64,000 nt of DNA from DATFDN01 sp963762525 (GTDB lineage: Bacteria; Pseudomonadota; Alphaproteobacteria; Acetobacterales; Acetobacteraceae), in the NCBI GenBank assembly GCA_963762525.1, contig CAVXKT010000011.1, positions 1,269,362 through 1,333,361 of the forward strand, written 5' to 3'. Shown one piece after another: positions 40,336 through 49,781 of the stretch. The translations under genes and the position numbers were made by a program. The notes beneath the pieces were generated by a model that saw only the letters and a list, made by a program, of their open reading frames with translations, was not told the origin of the DNA and did not search any database. The first letter of the stretch is position 1; the number at the start of each line of letters is the position of its first letter.

Positions 40336-41231
40336 TTACAGCAAGTCCCCGACCACCTCGCGCCAGCGCCGCAGTGCCGCGAGATGATCCGACATCGTGC
40401 GGCCCGGGATGCGCTTATGGATGCCCCGCCCGTGCGTGCTGGCGAGCGTGACATGCGTCACCCCGGCGGATTTCCAGAATTGCAGTTCCTCGCGCCAGCC
40501 CTTCTCGTCGCTCTGCGCGGTCGAGGTCCAGATCTCGATGCCGATCGCGGCCGGATCGCGGCCCTGCTGCTCGGCGTATCGGCGCAGCGTGTCGAAGGCC
40601 GACATCGCTTCCGGGCCGGGCGGCAAGGCCAGCATCATCCAGCCGTCGCCGTATTTGGCGATCCGGCGCAGCGTGTTGTCGTGATGACCGCCGAACCACA
40701 GCGGAACATGGCCGCGCGCCGGGCGCGGGTGGATTCCGGCATCGGGAATGCGGTGCCAGCGCCCGTCGAAGCTTACATGCTCGTTCGCCCATAGCGCCTG
40801 CATCACTTGCACCTGCTCGGCAGAACGGCGGCCGCGATCGTGGAAGTTCTCGTTCAGGCCGATGAACTCCGCCTCGTTCCAGCCGACGCCGACGCCGAGG
40901 CGAAACCGCCCCTCGCATAAGCACATCGAGACACGCCGCCTGCTTGGCGACCAGCACCGCCTGGCGCTGCGCGAGGATCAGCACGCCAGTCGAGAAGCCG
41001 AGGCGGGTGATCGGGGCGAGGAAGCCGAACAGCACGAACGGATCGTGGAACCAATCGGCCGAGGTGTTGCGATCGGTCCAGCCGGGGCGACTGGCGACGT
41101 TCACGCCCAGCACGTGGTCGGCGGCGGCCAGGTAGTCATATCCGAGTTCCTCGGCGGCAAGCGGCGAACTCCTTCATCACCGACGGCGCGCCGCCGGTAT
41201 CGTTCTGCGGAATCAGGGTGCCGATCTGCAT
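40336..41231 (-). CDS. LLM-class F420-type oxidoreductase (frameshifted)
   Basis: TIM-barrel flavin or F420 enzyme of the luciferase-like monooxygenase superfamily, about 298 codons. The ATG at 41231 (MQIGTLIPQNDTGG) follows AGGGAG. Fragments continue as ADHVLGVNVASRPGW, DPFVLFGFLAPITRLGFST, RFRLGVGVGWNEAEF and PLWFGGHHDNTLRRIAKYG, which is the order of the TIGR03619-like subgroup. Indels near 41150 and 40930 break it. It starts close to the end of the next LLM gene upstream, suggesting one operon. Confidence 0.85.
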
Positions 41232-41242
41232 GGTGTTTCTCC

Positions 41243-42209
41243 CTATAGCCGAACAATTCCCCCAACCGCCGGATCGAGCCGAGCGCCCGCTCCTGCGGCA
41301 ATCCCGGCCATTGCACGCGCATGATGAGGTGATCCACCCCCAGCGCCTCGCGATAGCGCGCGACCTCCTCGCCCACCGATGCCTTGTCGCCGATGATGAA
41401 GCGCTCGCGCGCGAAATCCTCGAACGGAACGGTGGCCGCGCCGCGCAACCCCCAGGCGGCATAGGCGGCGTATTTGTATTCGAGCGGGCCGCGACACTCC
41501 TCCAGCGCCTTCGCGTGACTTTCGCCGACATAGCATTCGCGCTCGATCGGGAAGCAGCGGGATGGCGCCCGTATTCGGCCAATGCGGCGCGATAGATGCG
41601 CATCTGCGCCGCAACTTCCGGCAGGGTCGCCGAGGGCACGATCAGCCACGCGTCGCCGATGCGCGCCGCGCGGCGCAGCGCGGGCTCGGCCTGCGCGGCG
41701 ATCCACACCGGGATCGCGCCATGCGGGCGCAGGCTCAGCCCATGCTCGCGCACCGTGTAGAACCGGCCCTCATGCGTGACCGTCGGCTCGGTCCAGAGCC
41801 GGCGCATCAAGGCGATCGCTTCGTTGAACCGCGCCGCGCGCTCGGAAAGCGCCATGCCGAAGGCGGTGAATTCGCCTTCGCGATAGCCGAGGCCGACGCC
41901 GAGCACGTATTTGCCGCCGCTCAGCGTGTGCAGGGTCGCCGCCTCCTCGGCGACATGCACCGGGTTGAGCAGCGGCAGAATGAGGATGCCCGGGCCCACC
42001 TCCATGCCCTTCGCCTCCGGCAGCAGATAGGCCAGCAGCGGCGTCAGCTGCAGCATCTGCATCGGCGCGGTAAGATAATGGTGCGGCAGCCAGAGCGAGG
42101 CGAAACCGGAATCGCGGGCCGCGCGCACCTGCGCGACCAGATCGGGGATGCGCGCGGCGACATCCTCGCCCTCGGGGAATTGCGTGCTGAGAAACAAGCC
42201 GATCTTCAT
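41243..42209 (-). CDS. LLM-class flavin-dependent oxidoreductase (frameshifted)
   Basis: Second luciferase-like enzyme, about 322 codons. MKIGLFLSTQFPEGEDVAAR opens the barrel; LWLPHHYLTAPMQM, LPLLNPVHVAEEAATLHTLS, LGVGLGYREGEF and PVWIAAQAEPALRRAARIG are the classic strands. After an indel near 41550 it continues with FIIGDKASVGEEVARYREAL and DHLIMRVQWPG. The end is placed at a TAG at 41243-41245 because it gives a normal length, but a further frame change is required to reach it. Substrate unknown. Confidence 0.85.
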
Positions 42210-42221
42210 GCGCCTCTCCTT

Positions 42222-42585
42222 TCAGGCCGGCACCGAGACATAGGCGATCAGCACCGCCACACCGAAAATGGCGAGCGAGGCGTGCAGCCCGATCGCCAGC
42301 ATCGGATCGCCCCGGCCGCAGCTTGAACACCAAGAGCCCCGAGAGCACGGCGAGCCCGAGCAGCACCGCCGCCAAGGTGCCGAAGCCGCCGACGCCATAG
42401 GCCGCGCCGCGCGCCGGCCCGCGCAGAGCGACCAGCAGCAGCGCCAGCCCGGCGGCGCCGGCGGTGCCGTGCAGCGGACCCAGCAGCCGGGCGAGCCGCG
42501 CGCGCCGCATCCCGTGCAGCACCGCGAGGATCGTGCCCAGGGTCGCCGTAGCGATGACCAGCCAGGCGCTGAGCCATAGCGTCAT
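42222..42585 (-). CDS. Small four-helix membrane protein (one frameshift)
   Basis: About 121 codons of unknown function. Four predicted TM helices: LSAWLVIATATLGTILAVLH, then GTAGAAGLALLLVALRG, GGFGTLAAVLLGLAVLSGLL and, after a shift near 42310, a last helix ending VLIAYVSVPA. ATG 42585 begins MTLWLSAW. It lies 12 bp upstream of the LLM gene at 42209 and could be its membrane partner, but no family is recognised with confidence. Confidence 0.65.
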
Positions 42586-42632
42586 GACGCCGCGTCCTTG
42601 AATGCGGGGCGCCGCGCGGCCATAGTCTTCGC

Positions 42633-42932
42633 ATGACCGATCGTGATCCGCCCCGGACCCGCACGCGCGTCTTCGACATGCGCCTCGACGGCAGCTTTCC
42701 GCCGCCGCCCGGGACACCGGTTGCGGCGCGGATCGCCGGCACGGCGCTCGGCGTCGCCGTCCTGGTCGGCGCGCTGGCGCTGGCCGCGCTGGTGCTGTGG
42801 CTCGTGCTGTGGGCGATCGTGGTCCTGGTGCCGATCGCGTTGCTGGCCGGCGCCGTCGCCTGGGTGGCGTATCGCTATCAGGCCTGGAAGACCGGCGGAT
42901 CACGCGGCCCGCACGACGTCTTCCGCCGCTAA
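42633..42932 (+). CDS. Small hypothetical membrane protein
   Basis: 99 residues, function not recognised. A charged, Pro-containing N-terminus (TRVFDMRLDGSFPPPPGTPV) is followed by two closely spaced hydrophobic helices (ALGVAVLVGALALAALVLWL, IVVLVPIALLAGAVAWVAY) and a basic tail. It is divergent from the four-helix protein and its 3' end overlaps the convergent LLM gene by 33 bp. Confidence 0.6.
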   Translation: MTDRDPPRTRTRVFDMRLDGSFPPPPGTPVAARIAGTALGVAVLVGALALAALVLWLVLWAIVVLVPIALLAGAVAWVAYRYQAWKTGGSRGPHDVFRR

Positions 42933-43932
42933 GCCGAATTCCCTCGCCAGCAGGGTGTAGGATAGGCGCCGCGCCTCCGGCGTCGTGAACCGTGGTGAGC
43001 ACGGCGATTTCCTCAACCCCTTGTTCCGCCGCCAGCGCGCGCAACGCCGCGCCCACCGTCGCCGCCGTGCCCCGGATGCCGCGTGCGCGGTGCCGCTCGA
43101 TCCGCAGCCGCTCAGCCTCGGTGTAGTCCCGTTCCATCGCCTCCTCGGGCGAGGGCAGGGCGGTGAACTCGCCCTGATCCCGACGCAGCCGCTGCAACTC
43201 GCGCGAGGTGAAGAGCCGCACCGCCGCCGCCTCGGTCTCGGCCGCCACCGCCCAGACGCAGAGCGCAGGATGCGGCGTCGGATGTTGCGCGCTGGGACGA
43301 TAGTGCGCGCGGTAAAGGTCGAGCGCCTCCGCGCTGCCTCTGCCGTCGGTGATGAAATGCGCAAAACAGTAGGGTAGTCCGAAGAAGGCCGCGACTTGCG
43401 CCCCGTAGTCGGAGCTGCCGAGGATCCAGATCTCCGGCGCCGTCGGTCCTTGCGGCTGCGCGATCACGCCGCGGAACGGGTGGCCCTCGACCAGCTCCTC
43501 GCCGCGCGTCCACGCCATCAGATCGCGCACCTGCGCGGGGAACTGCTCGGCCGCCGAGCCGGCCAGCGGGTTGAGCGCGAAGGCGGTGCGCTGGTCCGAA
43601 CCGGGCGCGCGTCCGACGCCCAGATCGATCCGCCCCGGCGCGATCGCCTCCAGCAGCCGGAACTGCTCGGCCACCTTCAGCGCCGAGTAGTGCGGCAGCA
43701 TAATCCCGGCGCTGCCCACGCGGATGCGGCGGGTGGTCGCGGCGATTGCCGCCATCAGCACTTCCGGGGCGCTGCCGGCGATGCTCGCCGTGTTGTGGTG
43801 CTCGGCCATCCAGTAACGCGCATAGCCCAGCGCCTCGCAGTGGCGCGCCAACGCCAGGCTCTCGCGCACCGATTGCGCGGGCGCCCGACCGGTGACGATG
43901 GTGGACTGGTCGAGAACGGAGAGCCGGATCAT
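42900..43932 (-). CDS. LLM-class flavin-dependent oxidoreductase (MsnO8-like), one frameshift
   Basis: Third luciferase-like enzyme, about 343 codons. IRLSVLDQSTIVTGRAPAQS opens it and RYWMAEHHNTASIAGSAPEV, GSAGIMLPHYSALKVAEQF, IDLGVGRAPGSDQRT are diagnostic of the MsnO8/YhbW-like subgroup of bacterial luciferase homologues. An indel near 42990 separates the last strand; the true end reads RRLSYTLLAREFGLAAEDVV to a TGA at 42900. Its ATG (43932) lies 1 bp from the first of the two 40-bp repeats. Confidence 0.88.
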
Positions 43933-43933
43933 C

Positions 43934-43973
43934 GGGCTAGAGAAGGCGAGGCGGGCGGGGGATGCAAGGGCGG
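43934..43973. repeat. 40-bp perfect direct repeat, left copy
   Basis: Identical over 40 bp to 44929-44968 (it begins GGGCTAGAGAAGGCG and ends GCAAGGGCGG). It lies immediately upstream of the LLM gene. Together with its twin it bounds a 995-bp unit holding only TA and transporter remnants. Confidence 0.92.
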
Positions 43974-44009
43974 CTTCCGTCGCGTATTATGGAGCAGGTC
44001 CCATGAGAT

Positions 44010-44258
44010 GGAGGCATCGCACGAGCGTCGTTCGCAGCGCCTGCATATCGCCGAGGACGGCACCATTACCGGCAAAGCGCCGAGAGAGTTGCCGGCAGGG
44101 GAACATGTTGCGGAGACACGGTCCCGGGCCCGCGCGCGGGAAAAACCGATCTTTGGATGAGCGTCGCGCGTTACAGGAAGACGTGGCACGTTTGCCGGTG
44201 ATCGTTCCGCACGCCGGACGAAATTCTCGGATACGACGCAATCGGCCTGTTTAAGTGA
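44010..44258 (+). pseudogene. VapB-like antitoxin remnant
   Basis: Short decayed antitoxin upstream of a VapC-like PIN protein. The N-terminal half reads LHIAEDGTITGKAPRELPAG in one frame, resembling an AbrB-like or short VapB start. The C-terminal DEILGYDAIGLFK in another frame is the typical VapB tail. Its TGA overlaps the ATG of the toxin (TGATG). Several indels lie between the halves, so no continuous protein is possible and the exact start is not resolved. Confidence 0.5.
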
Positions 44259-44633
44259 TGGTGATCGACAGTTCGGCCCTGATTGCGATGCTGAGGAGCC
44301 GAGGCCGACGACCTTACCTCGGCCATCGCGAGCGCGTCCGTCCGACGGGTTGGCGCTCGTCGCTCCTCGAAACGGCGATGGTGATGGTGGGGCGGTTCGG
44401 CCCGGCGGGACGCCCATTGTTAGAGCGTCTGGAAGTAATATTCAGGCCGATGTCGCGCCGTTCACCTCGGATCAGGCTGATCGAGCCATCGAGGCATCTG
44501 CGATACGGCAAGGGCAGACACCGCGCTGGCTTAAATCTCGGTGATTGTTGCAGCTATGCTTTGGCGCCAATCCCGCCTGCCGCTTCTCTTCAAGGGCACC
44601 GACTTCGCCGAAACGACATCCCTCCGGCCATGA
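44258..44633 (+). pseudogene. VapC-like PIN-domain toxin remnant
   Basis: Broken PIN-fold ribonuclease toxin. MVIDSSALIAML carries the first catalytic Asp, SLLETAMVMVGRFGPAG the conserved Glu region, VAPFTSDQADRA the middle, and RYGKGRHRAGLNLGDCCSYALA the third and fourth acidic residues. FKGTDF closes the fold. The pieces lie in different frames with three or more indels. Intact relatives are about 125 residues, matching this span. Some breaks could be sequencing errors, but the whole 1-kb block looks decayed. Confidence 0.68.
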
Positions 44634-44639
44634 AACTAT

Positions 44640-44860
44640 GATGACGGCCGCGCGGTCTCCATGGCATCGTTGGGCGCGAGCCTCGGCGGAATGATCGGTG
44701 CCCCCGTCCTCTTGCTAGGCATTGATCGGGCGCCCTTTCCGACAACGACGGCGGCAGCCCGGTGCGGCGAGCATAGTAATCCTGCTGCCGCTCGCCTGGT
44801 GGGTGTTGAGACATCGCCCGCAAGACATGGGCCTGTTGCCCGACGGAGAGCTGCTTAGCA
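44640..44860 (+). pseudogene. MFS transporter fragment
   Basis: Two frames recover a piece of a major-facilitator transporter: SLGASLGGMIGAPVLLLGID near 44662-44720 and SIVILLPLAWWVLRHRPQDM then GLLPDGE near 44770-44850. This is a helix pair and the cytoplasmic loop in the middle of such proteins. No N- or C-terminal half is present, so it is an isolated scrap. It lies between the VapC remnant and the right copy of the 40-bp repeat. Confidence 0.6.
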
Positions 44861-44928
44861 GGATGCCTTTGCAGGCGCGTTCCGGCGCGGCGTACGCTCA
44901 GGGCCCGGGAGCCGTTTCTCCAGCAATT

Positions 44929-44968
44929 GGGCTAGAGAAGGCGAGGCGGGCGGGGGATGCAAGGGCGG
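44929..44968. repeat. 40-bp perfect direct repeat, right copy
   Basis: Identical to 43934-43973 and in the same orientation, 995 bp away. It lies 70 bp upstream of the hydrolase gene. Confidence 0.92.
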
Positions 44969-45038
44969 GACGGGTTGGTTACAATGCGGCCCAACCGGCG
45001 CCCGGGATTTCCGGCTGCCGATCGTGGGGGGAACGACA

Positions 45039-46043
45039 ATGCCGACCACCGTCTATTTCGCCAGCAATCGCGTTCTGACCGGACCGGCCGACCAGCTCGG
45101 AAGCTACAGCGCGCAAATCCAACCGCCGTCGTTGTCGGATGGGATGACCTATGGCGTGGCCTTCGTCGATGGCATCGATCTGGCGACCAATGCGCAGGGC
45201 CAGGTGACATCGATCACCAATACCAGTCAGGGCGGGTACAGCCCGGCCGTCATCGGCGATTTGGGGAACGCCGGGCGAAACCTGCTGCTATTCGTCCACG
45301 GGTTCGACAACACGTTTTCCGACGCGCTCACCCGCTCGGCGTTCAACCGCGAGTGGATGGCCGCCTCCGGCGTCGCCGCGGCCGATACGACCGTGCTCGC
45401 CTTCAGCTGGCCGTCGCTGGGGCAGATCGTCAAGTTCCCCATCGTCCAAGCCGACTATCTGCACGACCAGAACACGGCCCGGCTGTCGGGGATTCATCTG
45501 ATGACGTTCTTCGCCGGCCTGAAGCCCATCATTCAGGCAGCGCGAGCGAACCAGCGGCGCGTTTTCCTGCTCGCGCACAGCATGGGCAATCTGGCGCTGG
45601 AATCGGGAATCGAGAACTGGTTCCTGCACAACCAGGGCGACACCGAGTTGTTCGACGGCGCCATCCTCGCGGCCGGCGATTGCCGCTACGACACCTTCGC
45701 CCAGCCGAACCTTGCCCGCATGAGCGGCCTCGCGCGCCTGACCGAGCTGGTATCGATCTACTACAGCCACCACGATCAGGTGCTGCAACTCAGCGACTTT
45801 CTGAACCTCGGCGCGCAGCGGCTCGGTCAGGACGGGCCGCTCCACAGGACCGACACCTCGGCCTTTCCGCCGTCGCGATACCGAATGGTCGATGCGAGTG
45901 ACTTCGAGGATTACGACTTCAACTTCCTCACATCGCACCAGTACTACCGGCAGTCACCGCGCGCGCGGGCGGACATTGCAGCGGCGATGGCCCGGAGCGC
46001 TCAGAACGCCGCCACGCCGAACACCGCCTTGAGCACTGCATAG
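45039..46043 (+). CDS. Alpha/beta hydrolase (DUF900-like)
   Basis: A 334-residue cytoplasmic alpha/beta-hydrolase-fold protein. LLLFVHGFDNTFSDALTRSA is the oxyanion-hole strand and loop and VFLLAHSMGNLALESGI holds the nucleophile elbow (AHSMGN, Ser as nucleophile). FDGAILAAGDCRYDTF and the later SHHDQVL supply the probable Asp and His. This is the layout of the DUF900 group whose substrates are unknown. ATG 45039 follows GGGGGG. No signal peptide. The end overlaps nothing but converges on the DUF445 gene. Confidence 0.82.
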   Translation: MPTTVYFASNRVLTGPADQLGSYSAQIQPPSLSDGMTYGVAFVDGIDLATNAQGQVTSITNTSQGGYSPAVIGDLGNAGRNLLLFVHGFDNTFSDALTRSAFNREWMAASGVAAADTTVLAFSWPSLGQIVKFPIVQADYLHDQNTARLSGIHLMTFFAGLKPIIQAARANQRRVFLLAHSMGNLALESGIENWFLHNQGDTELFDGAILAAGDCRYDTFAQPNLARMSGLARLTELVSIYYSHHDQVLQLSDFLNLGAQRLGQDGPLHRTDTSAFPPSRYRMVDASDFEDYDFNFLTSHQYYRQSPRARADIAAAMARSAQNAATPNTALSTA

Positions 46044-47300
46044 AGCGCGCCGCCCACCAGGAAGCCCACCAGCGTGCCGTTCACGCGCACGAATTGCAGG
46101 TCCTTGCCGACCCGAAGCTCGAGCCGCTCGGTGATGGTTGCCGTATCCCAGTTTCCGACCACCCGGGCGATGAACTCGGCAACCTGAATCTGTGCCGCCG
46201 GCAGCAGCGTCCGCACGATGCCCTCGGCGGTGTCCTGGACTCGGCCGCGCGCGGCGGCGTCGGTCTCGATCAGTCGTGCCGAGATTGCCGAGCGCGGTTT
46301 CGATCAGCGCCACCGTGCGCCCGTTCGGCCGGGCGGCATCGGCCTCGGCCGCCCGGCGCAGACGCGCCCACAAATCCCACACCCAGGCGAGAACGGTCTC
46401 ATGCCCGACCACGCTGCGCACGGCGGCGCCGATCTCGGCGGCGCGGGAGGGATCGGATTCCATTCGCTCGATCTCGCGGCGCACCCACTCCTCGAACGCG
46501 GCGCGCAGCTCCGAGCCGTCGGGGCTCATCTTCTCCAGCTCCGTCTCTACCGTTGCCAGCAGCCGGCGCGCCACCGAGGCGCCGAACGCCCAGCCGACCA
46601 GCCGCCCGCCCTGTTCGCGCACCCGCTCCTCGATGGTCGCTCGCAGCACCTCCTCCTTGCCCGCGATCAGCGCTTTGAGTTGGCCCAGCACGAAGCTGAA
46701 CACCTCCTGATGGCGCCCGCTCTCGACGATGCCGCGCAGCCCGCTCGCGACCAGCCGTCCGGCGGCGGCGCCGCCGAGCACGCGCGGCAGCAGCCGGGCG
46801 AGAACGCGCCGCGCGCGCCCGTCCTCCACCGAGGCCAGCATCCGCGGAAGCGTGCGGGCGAGCGCCTCCGCCGTCGGCCGGGCCGAGACCGGATCGGCAA
46901 GAAAGCGGTGCAGCACGCCCGGCAGGTCCAGCCGATGCATGACGTTCGCCACCTCGGCGCCGGTGAAGACGTGGTTGGCGACGAACCGCCCGAGCGCGCG
47001 GCCCAGCCGTTCCTTTTCGTGCGGAATGATCGCGGTGTGCGGGATCGGGATGCCGAGTGGATGGCGGAACAGCGCCGTCACCGCGAACCAGTCGGCGATG
47101 CCGCCGATGAAGCCCGCCTTGGACGAGGCCAGCAGCCACGCGGTTCCCGTCGCCGGGCGGCAGCGCGTAGCCGGCCACCATCAGGATCGCCATCAGGCAC
47201 AGCAGCGCGGTGGCGAAGGCCTTGTGGCGAAACAGCGCGCGCCGAGCGGCGGCATCGGGGTCCGGCGGCGGCCGCCAGCCGGAGGCGGCCGAGGACGAAG
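46001..47300 (-). CDS. DUF445 membrane-associated protein (frameshifted)
   Basis: Member of the DUF445/YjiN family of uncharacterised envelope proteins. An N-terminal TM helix (ALLCLMAILMVAGYAL) is followed by the family core GFIGGIADWFAVTALFRHPLGIPIPHTAI, here split by an indel near 47110. Long helical repeats come next (ARALGRFVANHVFTGAEVAN, LPRMLASVEDGRARRVLARL), and the C-terminal QVAEFIARVVGNWDTATI then GTLVGFLVGGALYAVLKAVF holds the second TM helix. A second indel lies near 46220. The start codon is unclear; the upstream limit near 47300 is approximate. Confidence 0.82.
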
Positions 47301-47342
47301 GGGTCCTTGCTCCCCGGCCTCCCGCGGAAGGCCAATTGGCGC

Positions 47343-47707
47343 TTAGACGTGGAAGCTCTCGCCGCAGCCGCAGCGGCCCTTCTCATTCGGATTGACGAAG
47401 GTGAAGCCCGCGGTCAGCGCCGTTCGTCTCGGTAGTCCATCATGGTGCCGATCAGGAACAGGCTGGCCTTGCGGTCCACCAGGACGGTCAGGCCACGATC
47501 CTTCACCACCTCATCACCGGGGCCGGGGGCGTCGGTCCAGCTCATGTCATAGGACATGCCGGAGCAGCCCTTGGTCCTGACGCCGATGCGCAGCAGCTTG
47601 CCTTGCTCACCGGCCTCATACAGGCGTCGCAGGCGCTCGGCGGCGGCCTCGGTGAGCTGCATCAGGGGGGGCAATGCGCGCGCGGGTTTGCGGGTTGTCG
47701 TGCTCAT
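47343..47707 (-). CDS. sufA: SufA/IscA-family Fe-S carrier protein (one frameshift)
   Basis: A-type carrier that receives [Fe-S] clusters from the SUF scaffold. The three conserved cysteines are visible: KGCSGMSYDMSW (Cys-48 counted from ATG 47707) and, after an indel near 47405, GRCGCGESFHV at the C-terminus. MQLTEAAAERLRRLYEAGEQ begins the core. About 121 codons. Last gene of the suf operon, 20 bp after sufT. Confidence 0.9.
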
Positions 47708-47727
47708 GGCTTCCAGGTCGGGTTGCG

Positions 47728-48078
47728 TCAGTACATGTTCAACTGCAATCGGGCTTCGTCGCTCATCCGGCTCGGGTCCCAGGGCGGGTCCCACACCGTC
47801 TCCACCTCGCAGTCGGTAACACCGTCCACGGCCATCACCGCGTCGCGAACCTGCTCGGGAAGTTCCTGCGCGCTCGGACAGGCGGGGGCGGTCAGCGTCA
47901 TCTCCACCTTCACCTTGCCGTCGTCGTGCAGGTCGATCGCGTAGATCAGGCCCAGATCATAGATGTTCACCGGGATTTCCGGGTCGTAGACGCTGCAGAC
48001 GGCGGCGACCAATGCGTCCTCCGTCACCTTGGGCAGGGTCTCGCCCTCGGGTGTCCAGGCTCCGTGTGGCTCACTCAC
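47728..48078 (-). CDS. sufT: SufT-like MIP18/DUF59-family Fe-S assembly protein
   Basis: A 116-residue protein of the DUF59 (MIP18/PaaD-like) family, which helps Fe-S maturation. ALVAAVCSVYDPEIPVNIYD, then LGLIYAIDLHDDGKVKVEMT, LTAPACPSAQELPEQV and VETVWDPPWDPSRMSDEAR are characteristic, including the conserved Cys in TAPACP. The GTG at 48078 overlaps the sufU stop region by 8 bp. Confidence 0.9.
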   Translation of the reverse strand: MSEPHGAWTPEGETLPKVTEDALVAAVCSVYDPEIPVNIYDLGLIYAIDLHDDGKVKVEMTLTAPACPSAQELPEQVRDAVMAVDGVTDCEVETVWDPPWDPSRMSDEARLQLNMY

Positions 48079-48541
48079 TGCTGGCCTCCCGGTTCCCGTC
48101 CAGCGCCGCAAGCAGCGCGTGCCAGGGTAGTGTCGCGCATTTCACCCGCGACGGAAACTCGTGCACCCCCGAGAGCGGCATCAGCCGCTCCAGCGCGGGA
48201 TCGTCGCAGTCGGGGCAATGGCCGGTGCGCGCCATGTCGCGGAAGGCGGCGAACAGCGCCCGCGTGTCCTCGACCGAGCGGCCGGCGACGGTCTCGGCCA
48301 TCAGGTCGGCCGAGGCCACGCTGATGGCGCAGCCGCGCGCCTCGAAGCCGGTCTCGGCGATGGCGCCGTCGGGGGCATATTTGACGAACACCTGCACACG
48401 GTCGCCGCACATCGGGTTGTCGCCCTTGGCGGTGGCGTCGAACGCCGCCGGTCGATGGCCGTGGCGCGGACGGCGGCCATGATCGAGGATCACGTCCTGA
48501 TAGAGGTCGCGGATATCGGCGAAATCGTCGGCGGCGCTCAT
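48071..48541 (-). CDS. sufU: SufU, Fe-S scaffold/sulfur-transfer protein
   Basis: IscU-like zinc protein that accepts sulfur from SufS. Cysteines 45, 71 and 135 lie in DNPMCGDRV, EARGCAIS and RVKCATLPWHAL, and the Asp in CGDRV completes the metal site. The stretch between the second and third cysteines includes the helical insertion (MAETVAGRSVEDTRALFAAF) that separates SufU from IscU. ATG 48541 overlaps the sufS stop (ATGA). Confidence 0.93.
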   Translation of the reverse strand: MSAADDFADIRDLYQDVILDHGRRPRHGHRPAAFDATAKGDNPMCGDRVQVFVKYAPDGAIAETGFEARGCAISVASADLMAETVAGRSVEDTRALFAAFRDMARTGHCPDCDDPALERLMPLSGVHEFPSRVKCATLPWHALLAALDGNREASSE

Positions 48542-49781
48542 GCGAAGAACTCCCGCACGCGCGCCAGGCCGTCGGCCAGCGCGTCGATCTCCTCGCATCG
48601 TCGTGTAGACGCCGAAGCTCGCGCGCGCGGTGCCGTCGAGATCGAAGCGGCGCATCAGCGGTTCGGCGCAATGATGTCCGGCGCGGACGGCGATGCCCTG
48701 CCGATCCAGCAACGTGGCGACGTCGTGCGAATGCGCGCCGTCGAGCCAGACGGAGACCACGCCGCCGCGATCCTGCGCGCGGCCGAGGATGTGGACGCCC
48801 GGAATCGCGGCGAGCCGCGCCAGTGCGTGCTCGGTCAGCGCCCGCTCATGCGCGCCGATGGCCTGGTAGCCGATCGCCCGCACATAGTCGATCGCCGCCC
48901 TCAGCCCGATACCCTCCACGATCGCCGGCGTCCCGGCCTCGAATTTGTGCGGAATCTCGGCCCAGGTGGCACGCTCGTAACTGACCGTTCCGATCATCTC
49001 GCCGCCGCCGAGGAAGGGCGGCATCGCCTCCAGCAGTTCGCGCTTGGCATAGAGCACGCCGATGCCGGTCGGCCCGTAAAGCTTGTGGCCCGTCCAGGCG
49101 TAGAAGTCGCAATCGAGGGCGCCGCACATCGACCGCGCGGTGCACGATCGCCTGGCTGCCGTCGAACAGCACCTTGGCACCCGCCGCGTGCGCCGCGCGG
49201 ACGATCCGCTCGGCCGGCGTGTAAGTCCCGAGCACGTTCGACATGTGCGTGATCGCGACCAGCCCCACCTTGCCGTCGGCGAGCAGCGACTCGAACGCCG
49301 GCATGTCCAGCTCGCCGGCATCGGTGATCGGCGCCACGCGCAGCTCGGTCCCGCGCTCCTCGCGCAACATCAACCAGGGCACCAGGTTCGAGTGATGCTC
49401 CATGCCGGAGATCAGAACGGCGCGGCCGGGCGGCAGGAGGTGGCGCCCATAGCTGTGCGCCACCAGGTTGATCGCCTCGGTGGAATTGCGGGTGAAGACG
49501 ATCTCCTCGCGCTCGGCGCCCATCAGCGCCGCCACGGCGTCGCGCGCCGCCTCATAGGCGTCGGTGGTGCGCTCGCTCATCCAGTGCAGGCCGCGATGGA
49601 CGTTGGCGTATTGCGTCTCCATCGCCTTGGCCATCGCCTCGATCACCGCGCGCGGCTTCTGCGCCGAAGCGGCCGAGTCGAGAAACACCAGCGGCTTGCC
49701 GCGAACTTTTTGCGACAGGATCGGGAAGTCGGCGCGGATGCGGGCGACATCGAGCCGATCGGTCGGGATCGCATCCATCAT
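48538..49781 (-). CDS. sufS: Cysteine desulfurase SufS (frameshifted)
   Basis: PLP enzyme that takes sulfur from cysteine for cluster assembly. RADFPILSQKVRGKPLVFLD and SAASAQKPRAVIEAM are the group-II N-terminus; HRGLHWMSERTTDAYEAARD and VFTRNSTEAINLVAHSYG follow. After an indel near 49133 the PLP-Lys appears in FYAWTGHKLYGPTGIGVLY and the active Cys region as RAGHHCAEPLMRRF. A second indel near 48600 precedes the end (LARVREFFA, TGA 48538-48540). About 414 codons. Start ATG 49781 overlaps sufD; 49778 is the alternative. Confidence 0.93.

Noticed and set aside
43396..44160. A plus-strand 254-codon frame ending in the VapB-like region
   Set aside because: Most of it is antisense to the LLM gene; only the last part overlaps the antitoxin remnant.
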